This document shows positions 1 through 5,183 of a stretch of DNA of 5,183 bases, piece after piece. The translations under genes were made by a program, and so were the position numbers. Source of the DNA: an uncultured Burkholderiales bacterium (GTDB taxonomy: Bacteria; Pseudomonadota; Gammaproteobacteria; Burkholderiales; Burkholderiaceae); NCBI GenBank assembly GCA_903845315.1, contig CAIMWY010000349.1, positions 1 through 5,183 on the forward strand, written 5' to 3'. Within the stretch, counting starts at the first letter, position 1. Every line of letters starts with the position of its first letter. The notes below the pieces were generated by a model. That model saw only the letters and a program-made list of their open reading frames with translations, was not told where the DNA came from and made no database searches.

Positions 1-459
1 CCCGCACCTGAGCTGGAACATGTGTGTGACTTGGCCGTCACCATCGACGCCCCGGTGGAAGTGGGCGCCACCGCCATGGGCCTGCGCCGCATGATTCCCA
101 TCACCGGCGGCACGGTCACGGGGCCGCTGATGCAAGGGCGCATCGTGGCGGGTGGGGCCGACTTTCAGTTGATCGTGGGCGAGGGCACGCAAGCGCATTT
201 GGACGCGCGCTATGTGTTGGCGCTGGATGACGGCACGCGCGTGTTTGTGCAGAACAAGGCGCTGCGGGTGGCCAGTGCCGAGGACTCCGCGAAGATTCGT
301 CGGGGTGAGCCGGTGGATCCGGCGCGGGTGTATTTTCGCTGCCAGCCCATTTTTGAAGCGAGCACGCCGCAGTGGTCTTGGTTGGCCGAGCACCAGTTCA
401 TTGGTGTGGGTTTGCGGTTGCCGGATGCGGTGCATTTGAGTTTTTACAAAGTCTGTTGA
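1..459 (+). CDS. DUF3237 (UPF0311) family protein, 5' end cut by window edge
   Basis: The reading frame is open from base 1 and ends at TGA 457-459, giving 152 visible residues that begin PAPELEHVCDLAV. The GTG at 22 lies inside this conserved start region (LEHV), so the true start is probably a few codons before the window; family members are usually about 150 residues, so little is missing. Visible DUF3237 hallmarks are R-x-IPITGGTVTGP-x-x-x-G near residues 30-46, GGADFQ at 51-56, LDARY-x-L-x-x-DDG at 67-78, YFRCQPIFE at 111-119 and the closing WLAEHQFIGVG at 127-137. There is no signal peptide or membrane segment in the visible part, so a cytoplasmic protein is likely. The biochemical function of the family is not established and I assign none. 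The gene converges on the minus-strand TRAP operon, from which it is separated by 160 nt, so it is not co-transcribed with it. Confidence 0.87.
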   Translation, partial: PAPELEHVCDLAVTIDAPVEVGATAMGLRRMIPITGGTVTGPLMQGRIVAGGADFQLIVGEGTQAHLDARYVLALDDGTRVFVQNKALRVASAEDSAKIRRGEPVDPARVYFRCQPIFEASTPQWSWLAEHQFIGVGLRLPDAVHLSFYKVC

Positions 460-473
460 GGTTCGTTCGCTTC

Positions 474-557
474 GCCAAGGCGAACAGCCAGCACCCGCTG
501 CGGCTCCGCGCTACGCGCTTTATGTCGCCGCATCGGGCGCTGACTGCTCGCCTTGGC
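474..557 (-). repeat. Long imperfect inverted repeat (31-nt arms), likely RNA hairpin at 3' end of TRAP operon
   Basis: The arms are 474-504 and 527-557; 27 of 31 positions are complementary, around a 22-nt centre (505-526). The centre holds a smaller GCGC-3 nt-GCGC stem (508-511 with 515-518). Read as minus-strand RNA, three of the four mismatches become G-U wobbles, leaving a single A-G mismatch; read as plus-strand RNA the same three are A-C mismatches. The structure would therefore be much more stable in the transcript of dctM, whose stop lies 62 nt upstream on that strand. Likely roles are a 3' end-stabilising or Rho-assisted terminator hairpin, or a dispersed palindromic repeat. A canonical intrinsic terminator is unlikely because the bases that follow (GAAGCGAACG on the minus strand) are not T-rich. 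Confidence 0.7.
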
Positions 558-560
558 TAC

Positions 561-579
561 GGGCGAGAGCTAGGGTGAG
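561..579 (-). repeat. Dispersed-repeat-like motif, CTCACCCTAGCTCTCGCCC
   Basis: On the minus strand this 19-nt stretch reads CTCACCCTAGCTCTCGCCC. From memory it resembles the CTCACCCTAACCCTCTCCC type of sequence found many times between genes in proteobacterial genomes. It sits directly beside the large inverted repeat and in the gap after dctM, which is where such elements usually lie. Only one copy is present in the window, so repetition itself cannot be shown here. Confidence 0.4.
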
Positions 580-619
580 GGCGGCTTGGCGTTGCGTGGT
601 TTCGCGCTGAGACGCGTTG

Positions 620-1930
620 TCACAAGCGGTTGGGCAACCACAGCGCGATGATGGGAAACGCGATCAAGATGATCAAGCGCAAGATGTCGGTGATGACAAA
701 CGGAATCACGCCTTTGAAGATGGTCATGAAGCTCACGTCTTTGACCACGCTTTTGATCACGAACACGTTCATGCCCACGGGCGGGTGAATGAGGCCGAGC
801 TCCACGGTCATGACGATGATGATGCCGAACCAGATCGGATCAAAGCCAAGCTGCAAGATCACCGGGTAGATGATGGGCACGGTCAAGATGATCATGGCCA
901 TGGCGTCCATCAAACAACCGAGCACCAGGTACATCACCATGATCAGGGCCAGCACACCGTAGCGGCCAATGCCTAGGCCGGTTAAAAACTCGGTCAGCTT
1001 TTGCGGGGTTTGGGTGATGGTGAGAAAGTAGCCAAATAGCAGCGCACCAATCAACACGGTGAACACCGCCGCCGAGGTGCGGGTGGCGGACAACAAGGCT
1101 TCACGAATGCCTGCGCGGTCGAGTTTGCCGCGCAACACCCCCAGCAGAAAAGCGCCGCTGGCACCCACGCCGCCAGCTTCGGTGGGGGTGAAAAAGCCGC
1201 CGTACAAGCCGCCGATGACAAACAAAAACAAGGTCAATGGGGCCCACACATCTTTGAGGCCGCTCATGCGCTCACCGAAGGACTTGCGTTCGCCAGCGGG
1301 CAGCCAGTCGGGGCGAAATTGCACGATCAAGACAATGGTGATCACATACATGGTCATGGCCAACAAACCCGGCACGATGCCCGCCATGAAGAGTTTGCCA
1401 ATGTCTTGTTGCGTCAGAATAGCGTAGACCGCCAGCACGGTGGAGGGCGGCAACATGGCACCCAGCGTGCCGCCCGCGGCAATCACGCCGGTGGCAAACG
1501 ATTGGGGGTAGCCAAAGCGGCGCATCTCGGGGTAGGCCACGGCAGAAAACGTGGCGGCGGTGGCGACCGACGAACCACAAATGGCGGCAAAGCCACCGCA
1601 GGCCAACACGGTGGCCACGCCCAAGCCGCCGCGCAAATGACCAATGAAGGCATTGGCAGCGCGAAACAATTCACGGCTCACGCCCGACACTGACACAAAG
1701 GCGCCCATCAACATGAACATCGGAATCACGCCAAAGGTGTAGTCGGTCACGGTGCGCATCGAGGTTTGGCCCACCAGCTTCAACGCCGGGCCCATGCCCG
1801 CGATGTAGCTGTAGCCCACCACGCCCACCAAGCCCATGGCCATGCCCACGGGCACGCGCAAGAGCATCAGCACAAACAAGACCACAAAGCCAATCACGGC
1901 TACAGCATCGGTACTCAGTTCCATGGTCAC
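620..1930 (-). CDS. dctM: TRAP transporter large permease subunit DctM
   Basis: This is the large, channel-forming membrane subunit of a tripartite ATP-independent periplasmic (TRAP) transporter; with DctQ it moves a substrate delivered by DctP across the inner membrane, driven by an ion (typically Na+) gradient. The 436 residues match the usual length (about 425-440) and are hydrophobic throughout, consistent with 11-12 membrane segments. Family motifs are intact: LRVPVGMAMG (24-33), AAICGSSVATAATFSAVAYP (115-134), GTLGAMLPPSTVLAVY (154-169), FFTPTEAGGVGA (246-257), CLMDAMAMIILTVPIIYP (339-356) and GLIHPPVGMNVFVIK (379-393). Two starts are possible: GTG at 1930, overlapping the dctQ stop by four bases, and ATG at 1924, with a weak GAG five bases upstream. 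The ATG start would give 434 residues beginning MELSTDAV and may be the real one; the longer form is listed. It is the last gene of the operon and nothing suggests damage. Confidence 0.95.
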   Translation of the reverse strand: MTMELSTDAVAVIGFVVLFVLMLLRVPVGMAMGLVGVVGYSYIAGMGPALKLVGQTSMRTVTDYTFGVIPMFMLMGAFVSVSGVSRELFRAANAFIGHLRGGLGVATVLACGGFAAICGSSVATAATFSAVAYPEMRRFGYPQSFATGVIAAGGTLGAMLPPSTVLAVYAILTQQDIGKLFMAGIVPGLLAMTMYVITIVLIVQFRPDWLPAGERKSFGERMSGLKDVWAPLTLFLFVIGGLYGGFFTPTEAGGVGASGAFLLGVLRGKLDRAGIREALLSATRTSAAVFTVLIGALLFGYFLTITQTPQKLTEFLTGLGIGRYGVLALIMVMYLVLGCLMDAMAMIILTVPIIYPVILQLGFDPIWFGIIIVMTVELGLIHPPVGMNVFVIKSVVKDVSFMTIFKGVIPFVITDILRLIILIAFPIIALWLPNRL

Positions 1931-2457
1931 TCGTTGGTTTTCATTTCAGGGTGATCTTCCAGCGCTTCGGGCTGCATGATCAGCCGCCAGGTGCGGATGC
2001 CAATCAGCAGCACCGCGCACACATCACCCATCCAAGCCACGGCAAAGAAAGGCCAGGTGGGCAGGTTCAGGTCGTAGGTGAGCACGTTGTCGCGCATGGT
2101 CACGGCCACCTTGTCGAACAGCATGATGGTTTGCACGGTCACCACAAACATCAACACCAGGGTGGCAAACACGTCGATGAAGCGGCGCATGCGCGGACTC
2201 GCGCTGGTCCACAGCAAATCCACCGTGATGTGGCTGCCGCGGTAGCTGGTGGCGGCAATGCCCCAAAAAATCAAGATGCCCAGCAGCAAGCGGCCGAAGT
2301 CGTAGCTGTCGGGGATCGAGGTGTCAAAGAACTTGCGCAGGACAACAGCAAAGAAGATGTTGGCCGCCACGATGCCCACAAACAAGGCAGCCATCCATTC
2401 GATGGCATCGATGATGCGATCGAACGGGCTCTTCGATTTTTCAGACAGGCCCGTCAT
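1927..2457 (-). CDS. dctQ: TRAP transporter small permease subunit DctQ
   Basis: This is the small four-helix membrane subunit that partners DctM and helps dock the binding protein. The 176 residues are typical in length (about 160-200). Predicted helices lie near residues 19-41, 55-72, 92-114 and 133-156, with a charged amphipathic N-terminus (SEKSKSPFDRIIDAIEW). DctQ hallmarks are the VVLRKFF segment after helix 1, the D-x-GRLLLGILIFWGIAATSYR region (53-73) and HITVDLL (76-82). The ATG at 2457 lies 6 nt after the dctP stop. No good Shine-Dalgarno sequence is visible (upstream bases read TGATCGCCC), so translation is probably coupled to dctP. Its stop TGA at 1929-1927 overlaps or nearly touches the dctM start. 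The sequence is weakly conserved in this family generally, so the assignment rests on the helix pattern, these motifs and its place between dctP and dctM. Confidence 0.93.
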   Translation of the reverse strand: MTGLSEKSKSPFDRIIDAIEWMAALFVGIVAANIFFAVVLRKFFDTSIPDSYDFGRLLLGILIFWGIAATSYRGSHITVDLLWTSASPRMRRFIDVFATLVLMFVVTVQTIMLFDKVAVTMRDNVLTYDLNLPTWPFFAVAWMGDVCAVLLIGIRTWRLIMQPEALEDHPEMKTNE

Positions 2458-2463
2458 GGGCGA

Positions 2464-3489
2464 TCACAGACCCGATTTGTACTTGGCCAGCGATTGCTTG
2501 AATGCCGATAACACGGCAACGGGGTCTTGCCCGGTTTTTTTCACGTCGTTGGCCCACTGCACTTCCACTGGGGCCACCGCTTGTTTCCAAGCCGCGAGTT
2601 GCTCAGGCGTGAGCTTGTAGACCTCGCGGTTGGGGTCGGCGGCCAGTTTGACGCGACCCGAAATTTCAAAGTCGGCCCAAGCGCTACCCACCTTCTCGGC
2701 CCATTCGCTGGTGCAATGGCTGTCCACCGCTTTCTTTTGGTTGGCCGACATGGCGTTGTATTTGTCGTTGTTCATCACCCAGACAAAAGGCGTGGCGTAC
2801 AGCGGCACGTCCATGTGGTACTTCACCACCTTGTCGATGCCAAACAACATCACCGAACCCCATGGGAAGGTAATGGCCTCGGCCACGCCGCGCTCGAGCA
2901 TGTCGCGCGACTCAGGCGCCGAGGCTTGCACGTTGGTGCCGCCCAAGAGCGTGATCATCTGGCCTACGGTCGAGGTGGCGGGGCGCACCTTCATGCCTTT
3001 GATGTCGGTGGGCGAGACGATTTTTTTGCGCGAGTGGAAAGCGCCCGGGTCATGGGCAAAGGCAAAGCAAAAGTGCACGTCCTTCATTTCTTTGGCGGCA
3101 TAGGCGCGGTACCACGCATCAATCGCAGCAGAGCCTGCTTTGGCATTGCTGATCATGAAGGGCAAAGAAGCGGCGGCAAAGACGGGGAATCGCCCAGGCT
3201 GGTAGCCGGGGTTCACATACGAAAAGTCGGCAATGCCGTCCCGCGCCATGTCGAAGTGGTCAAACGCCTTGCCCAATTGCTCGGAAGGAAACATGGTGGC
3301 GGTGAGTGTGCCGCCCGATGCCGCTTTCAAGCTCTCGCCCCAGGCCACCAAGGCGGGGTTGAGGGCGTGTTGTGCGGGCACCCAGCTGGCGAACTTCAAG
3401 GCCACGGGTTTGTCTTGGGCCTGGGCGGCGCCTAGGCTGAGGGCCAGTGCGGCGGTGGTGAGCAGGGTGCGGGAGAGTGGGATGGGCAT
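2464..3489 (-). CDS. dctP: TRAP transporter substrate-binding protein DctP
   Basis: This is the periplasmic solute receptor that binds an organic anion and delivers it to DctQM. The 341 residues fit the DctP family (about 320-345). A Sec signal peptide is visible: basic start (MPIPLSR), hydrophobic core LLTTAALALSLGAA and a probable cut after AQA (residue 24). The mature protein begins QDKPVALKFASWVPAQHALN, the typical first strand. KGMKVRPATSTVGQMITLLGG (164-184) carries the conserved arginine (Arg169) that in characterised relatives salt-bridges the ligand carboxylate; AITFPWGS (205-212) lines the expected pocket region. Two cysteines remain in the mature protein (141 and 259). The start is ATG 3489, with a weak GAG six bases upstream. 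It heads the operon, preceded by a 117-nt leader after iorB. The substrate cannot be read from sequence: C4-dicarboxylates, 2-oxoacids and aromatic acids are all possible. Confidence 0.95.
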   Translation of the reverse strand: MPIPLSRTLLTTAALALSLGAAQAQDKPVALKFASWVPAQHALNPALVAWGESLKAASGGTLTATMFPSEQLGKAFDHFDMARDGIADFSYVNPGYQPGRFPVFAAASLPFMISNAKAGSAAIDAWYRAYAAKEMKDVHFCFAFAHDPGAFHSRKKIVSPTDIKGMKVRPATSTVGQMITLLGGTNVQASAPESRDMLERGVAEAITFPWGSVMLFGIDKVVKYHMDVPLYATPFVWVMNNDKYNAMSANQKKAVDSHCTSEWAEKVGSAWADFEISGRVKLAADPNREVYKLTPEQLAAWKQAVAPVEVQWANDVKKTGQDPVAVLSAFKQSLAKYKSGL

Positions 3490-3606
3490 GGGGGTCTCGC
3501 AAAAAAGGGGATCACGCAGGTGAGATAAAAGCCGCGAGATGCGACAGAGAACAGGTGCGTATTTGTAATCGCTGATGGCGTGGCTGGCTACGGGTGTTTC
3601 CCCCTG
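3490..3606 (-). promoter_or_regulatory. Leader/spacer between iorB and dctP, candidate regulatory region
   Basis: These 117 nt separate the iorB stop from the dctP start and are more A/T-rich than the genes. No convincing -35/-10 pair is seen; TTTTAT (minus strand, within 3525-3530) is A/T-rich but has no good partner 16-18 nt upstream. Two nested inverted repeats are visible: TCTCGC/GCGAGA (3495-3500 with 3534-3539), and inside it TCAC-GCAG-GTGA (3512-3523). The outer one would pair with the GAGA that may serve as the dctP ribosome-binding site. After the iorB stop there is only a weak GGG/CCC stem without a T-run, so read-through from iorB is possible. The region could be an operator or a leader hairpin, or the repeats could be chance. 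Confidence 0.35.
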
Positions 3607-5183
3607 TCAACCTTTGTCTGCGTGCGGGGTGCGCACCCGTGGCATCCAGCGGATGGGCTTCGCCCGAAGCTCGCGTGCAGGCGCACCGTGCGCGCGCAAG
3701 GTCACGTCCAGGGCCTGGCCGGCTTCATCGCGCAAGGCCGCTTCACGCGCTTGGTCGATGGCACTGGCGCGCGCTTGCGGCGTGTCAAAAGCGGCGCCGT
3801 GCGCCAGGTGCCGCACGATGTGCAACAGGTTGTCGCGCCCGCGTGTGTGGGTGCTGCCATAGCCTTTGATCAGGCGGCCGCACTGCGCCAGCGCCAGCCC
3901 TAAAGCCGGGTGCGCGCGTGCGCCTGACTCGACGGCTGCCAGCCAGTCGGTGATCAGCGCTTGTTCTTGCGCGTAGCGGTGGCCCCATCGACGCAAGCCG
4001 CGCAAGCCGCTTAAAAACCGCAACATGAGCAAGCCGCCCACCGTGTGCGTGCCCACCTTGATGGGCAACCCTAAGGGCGCTTTGCCTGCTGCTACGCGGC
4101 GTTGTTCCCAGGCCATCAAGCGCTCGGCCAAGCGGCTGGGCAAGAGCCCGGCAAACTCCGGCACGCCGGGTTTGAAGTGGTCGTACAGCTTGACCACATC
4201 GTCGGGCTTGGCCTTGACCTCGTCGCGCACGCGTTGCAGGCGCGAGGCGCGGCTTTTCAAATCGGCCACACGCACGATGTCGTCAAACGCCATCCACAGC
4301 GCCAACCAACGCGCCACCTCTTCGGTGGCGTGGCTTTGTCCTTGCCCGCTCGACTGCTCGGCGGCCCACACAGCGTGCAAACGCTGCACATACAGCGCGG
4401 CGTAGTTGGCACCTTGGTAGTCGATCAAACGTGCGTGGCCCAAGCGCAGCGTGGGGTGCACGGCGGCTGGAACCAAAGCCGCCACGCCCTCTGGCAGCGC
4501 GGGCGCATCCGCTGCGTGGGGCTTGGTGTTGGCCGTGGGTGCAAGCACAGCATCGACATAGCGCGACTGGGTGCGTTGCTGTTGCACCGCGTCCAGCCCC
4601 AAGGCAAAGCCGCGCAAGCTGGCTTGTTGGCTGGCGTTGCCCGTGGCGTGGCCGTCCAAGATGGCCGCCTCGTAATCGGCGCGCTGCATGGGCAGCACAC
4701 CGCTGGCCGCAATGCAGCCGAGCATGGTGGCGCTCACCACGGTGCCGGCTTGGCGGGTCAGTGCCGCCATGTCCAGCACATGGCTGGTTTGGCTGTGCTG
4801 TTGCAGCAGGTGCACCAGCGCGGCGTCGTCCAAGCGGCCATCGCCGAGTTGCATTTTTTCTTGCGTGGTCAAGGCGCGGTTGCTGGCGCTGACCACACAG
4901 GTGCGGTCGGCCGAACACAAGCCCAGCGCGGTCTGCCTGGCGGTTTCGAGCAACTCTGACGACACCAGCAAGTCCAAGCGGCCGGGCAAGGGGTTGAGGC
5001 CAAACACTGGGCGTTGCCCACCCAGGGCGCTGCTGTGGGTGGGAAACACCTCCAGGTAATCGGTGGTGGCACCCGTGCGCTGCGCCACGCCCGGGATAGA
5101 GGTGGCTTGTGCGGGGTAGCCCGCGTGACGTGCCGCCTCGATCAGCCAATCGGCCAGCACGCCGCCGCCTTCACCGCCGAGGG
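3607..5183 (-). CDS. iorB: Indolepyruvate oxidoreductase beta-subunit family protein (IorB with DUF6537), N-terminus cut by window edge
   Basis: IorB pairs with the thiamine-diphosphate subunit IorA to decarboxylate indolepyruvate and related arylpyruvates oxidatively to aryl-acetyl-CoA in the cytoplasm. Of the protein, 524 residues are visible. The frame stays open to the edge and reads LGGEGGG just before the GTG at 5160, completing the Gly-rich start of the pyruvate:ferredoxin oxidoreductase gamma domain (LGGEGGGVLADWL); this GTG is therefore an internal valine and the true start lies beyond the window, probably by few residues, since relatives are about 510-540 long. Counting from that valine, the gamma domain spans about 1-165, with TSIPGVAQRTGATTDYLEVF (20-39), FGLNPLPGRLDLLVSSEL (53-70) and TVVSATMLGCIAASGVLP (140-157). 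The rest matches DUF6537, including RLIKGYGSTHTRGRDNL (429-445). No ferredoxin-type cysteine cluster is present. iorA is expected just upstream, outside the window. The TRAP operon follows 117 nt downstream on the same strand. The exact substrate is inferred from family only. Confidence 0.9.
   Translation of the reverse strand, partial: LGGEGGGVLADWLIEAARHAGYPAQATSIPGVAQRTGATTDYLEVFPTHSSALGGQRPVFGLNPLPGRLDLLVSSELLETARQTALGLCSADRTCVVSASNRALTTQEKMQLGDGRLDDAALVHLLQQHSQTSHVLDMAALTRQAGTVVSATMLGCIAASGVLPMQRADYEAAILDGHATGNASQQASLRGFALGLDAVQQQRTQSRYVDAVLAPTANTKPHAADAPALPEGVAALVPAAVHPTLRLGHARLIDYQGANYAALYVQRLHAVWAAEQSSGQGQSHATEEVARWLALWMAFDDIVRVADLKSRASRLQRVRDEVKAKPDDVVKLYDHFKPGVPEFAGLLPSRLAERLMAWEQRRVAAGKAPLGLPIKVGTHTVGGLLMLRFLSGLRGLRRWGHRYAQEQALITDWLAAVESGARAHPALGLALAQCGRLIKGYGSTHTRGRDNLLHIVRHLAHGAAFDTPQARASAIDQAREAALRDEAGQALDVTLRAHGAPARELRAKPIRWMPRVRTPHADKG

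Larger units (their letters stand above)
460..619. other. Convergent intergenic region with hairpin and repeat-like sequence
   Basis: This gap lies between the stop of the DUF3237 gene (plus) and the stop of dctM (minus). No credible gene is seen in it; the short open frame across it (372-578, plus) mostly overlaps the DUF3237 gene in another frame. It contains a large inverted repeat (474-557), a 6-bp nested repeat GTTCGC/GCGAAC at 465-470 and 480-485, a repeat-like motif at 561-579, and a small CGCG/CGCG stem at 603-606 and 613-616 right after the dctM stop. Both flanking genes would be expected to end transcription here, although no stem is followed by a clear T-run on either strand. Confidence 0.8.

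Noticed and set aside
474..557. Canonical Rho-independent terminator
   Set aside because: The stem is strong, but neither strand has a T-run after it: GAAGCGAACG follows on the minus strand and TACGGGCGAG on the plus strand.
617..976. Extremely His/Asp-rich plus-strand frame resembling a metal-binding protein
   Set aside because: The His codons are the complement of the many Met and Val codons (ATG, GTG) of DctM on the minus strand. The same effect produces the His-rich frames opposite dctM at 1766-1954 and opposite dctQ at 1951-2511.
2527..3435. 302-codon open frame on the plus strand, opposite dctP
   Set aside because: It is fully antisense to a clear DctP gene with a signal peptide and family motifs. 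Its product is a His/Gly/Arg-rich composition with no recognisable domain, as expected for the complement of G+C-rich coding DNA.
3490..3606. Sigma-70 promoter or riboswitch ahead of dctP
   Set aside because: No acceptable -35/-10 pair with 16-18 nt spacing was found, and no riboswitch consensus known to me is visible. Only short inverted repeats remain.
4102..4959. 285-codon open frame on the plus strand, opposite iorB
   Set aside because: It is entirely antisense to conserved IorB sequence, is rich in His, Gln and Gly, and has no recognisable motif or ribosome-binding site.
4283..5149. 288-codon minus-strand frame overlapping iorB, as a possible frameshifted second gene
   Set aside because: The iorB frame is continuous and conserved over the whole stretch, and the alternative frame is Arg/Ala/Pro-rich with no domain, so it is a shifted-frame artefact.
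1..5183. Mobile element, CRISPR array, tRNA/rRNA, toxin-antitoxin or novel defence system
   Set aside because: There are no transposase or integrase motifs, no regularly spaced direct repeats, no RNA gene signatures and no effector-like genes. All substantial coding space is explained by metabolic and transport genes.

Overview
The window is G+C-rich and almost entirely coding, in the style of a free-living betaproteobacterium (Burkholderiales, perhaps Comamonadaceae). That placement is inference from gene content, base composition and protein style; there is no rRNA or other taxonomic marker here. It holds five genes. Two are cut by the window edges.

Layout. (1) Positions 1-459, plus strand: the 3' part of a DUF3237 (UPF0311) gene, already open at base 1. 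(2) Positions 460-619: a 160-nt gap between convergent genes, with a 31-bp-arm imperfect inverted repeat and a short dispersed-repeat-like motif. (3) Positions 620-3489, minus strand: a complete TRAP transporter operon in the order dctP (periplasmic binding protein), dctQ (small membrane subunit), dctM (large membrane subunit), with a 6-nt gap and then a short overlap between genes. (4) Positions 3490-3606: a 117-nt leader upstream of dctP. (5) Positions 3607-5183, minus strand: an iorB-type gene for the beta subunit of indolepyruvate (arylpyruvate) oxidoreductase with a C-terminal DUF6537 domain, running off the right edge.

How the genes may work together. DctP captures an organic anion in the periplasm and DctQM imports it using an ion gradient. 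Upstream on the same strand, IorB belongs to an enzyme that oxidatively decarboxylates aryl-2-oxoacids to aryl-acetyl-CoA. No strong terminator separates iorB from dctP, so co-transcription is possible. A TRAP system for an aromatic or 2-oxo acid is therefore a reasonable but unproven hypothesis; the sequence alone does not give the substrate. The DUF3237 gene is on the opposite strand and is not part of this operon.

I see no mobile element, CRISPR array, tRNA or rRNA, and no evidence of a novel multi-gene system. The least explained elements are the long inverted repeat at 474-557, whose mismatches become G-U pairs only in the RNA of the TRAP operon strand, and the two conserved domains of unknown function (DUF3237, DUF6537).
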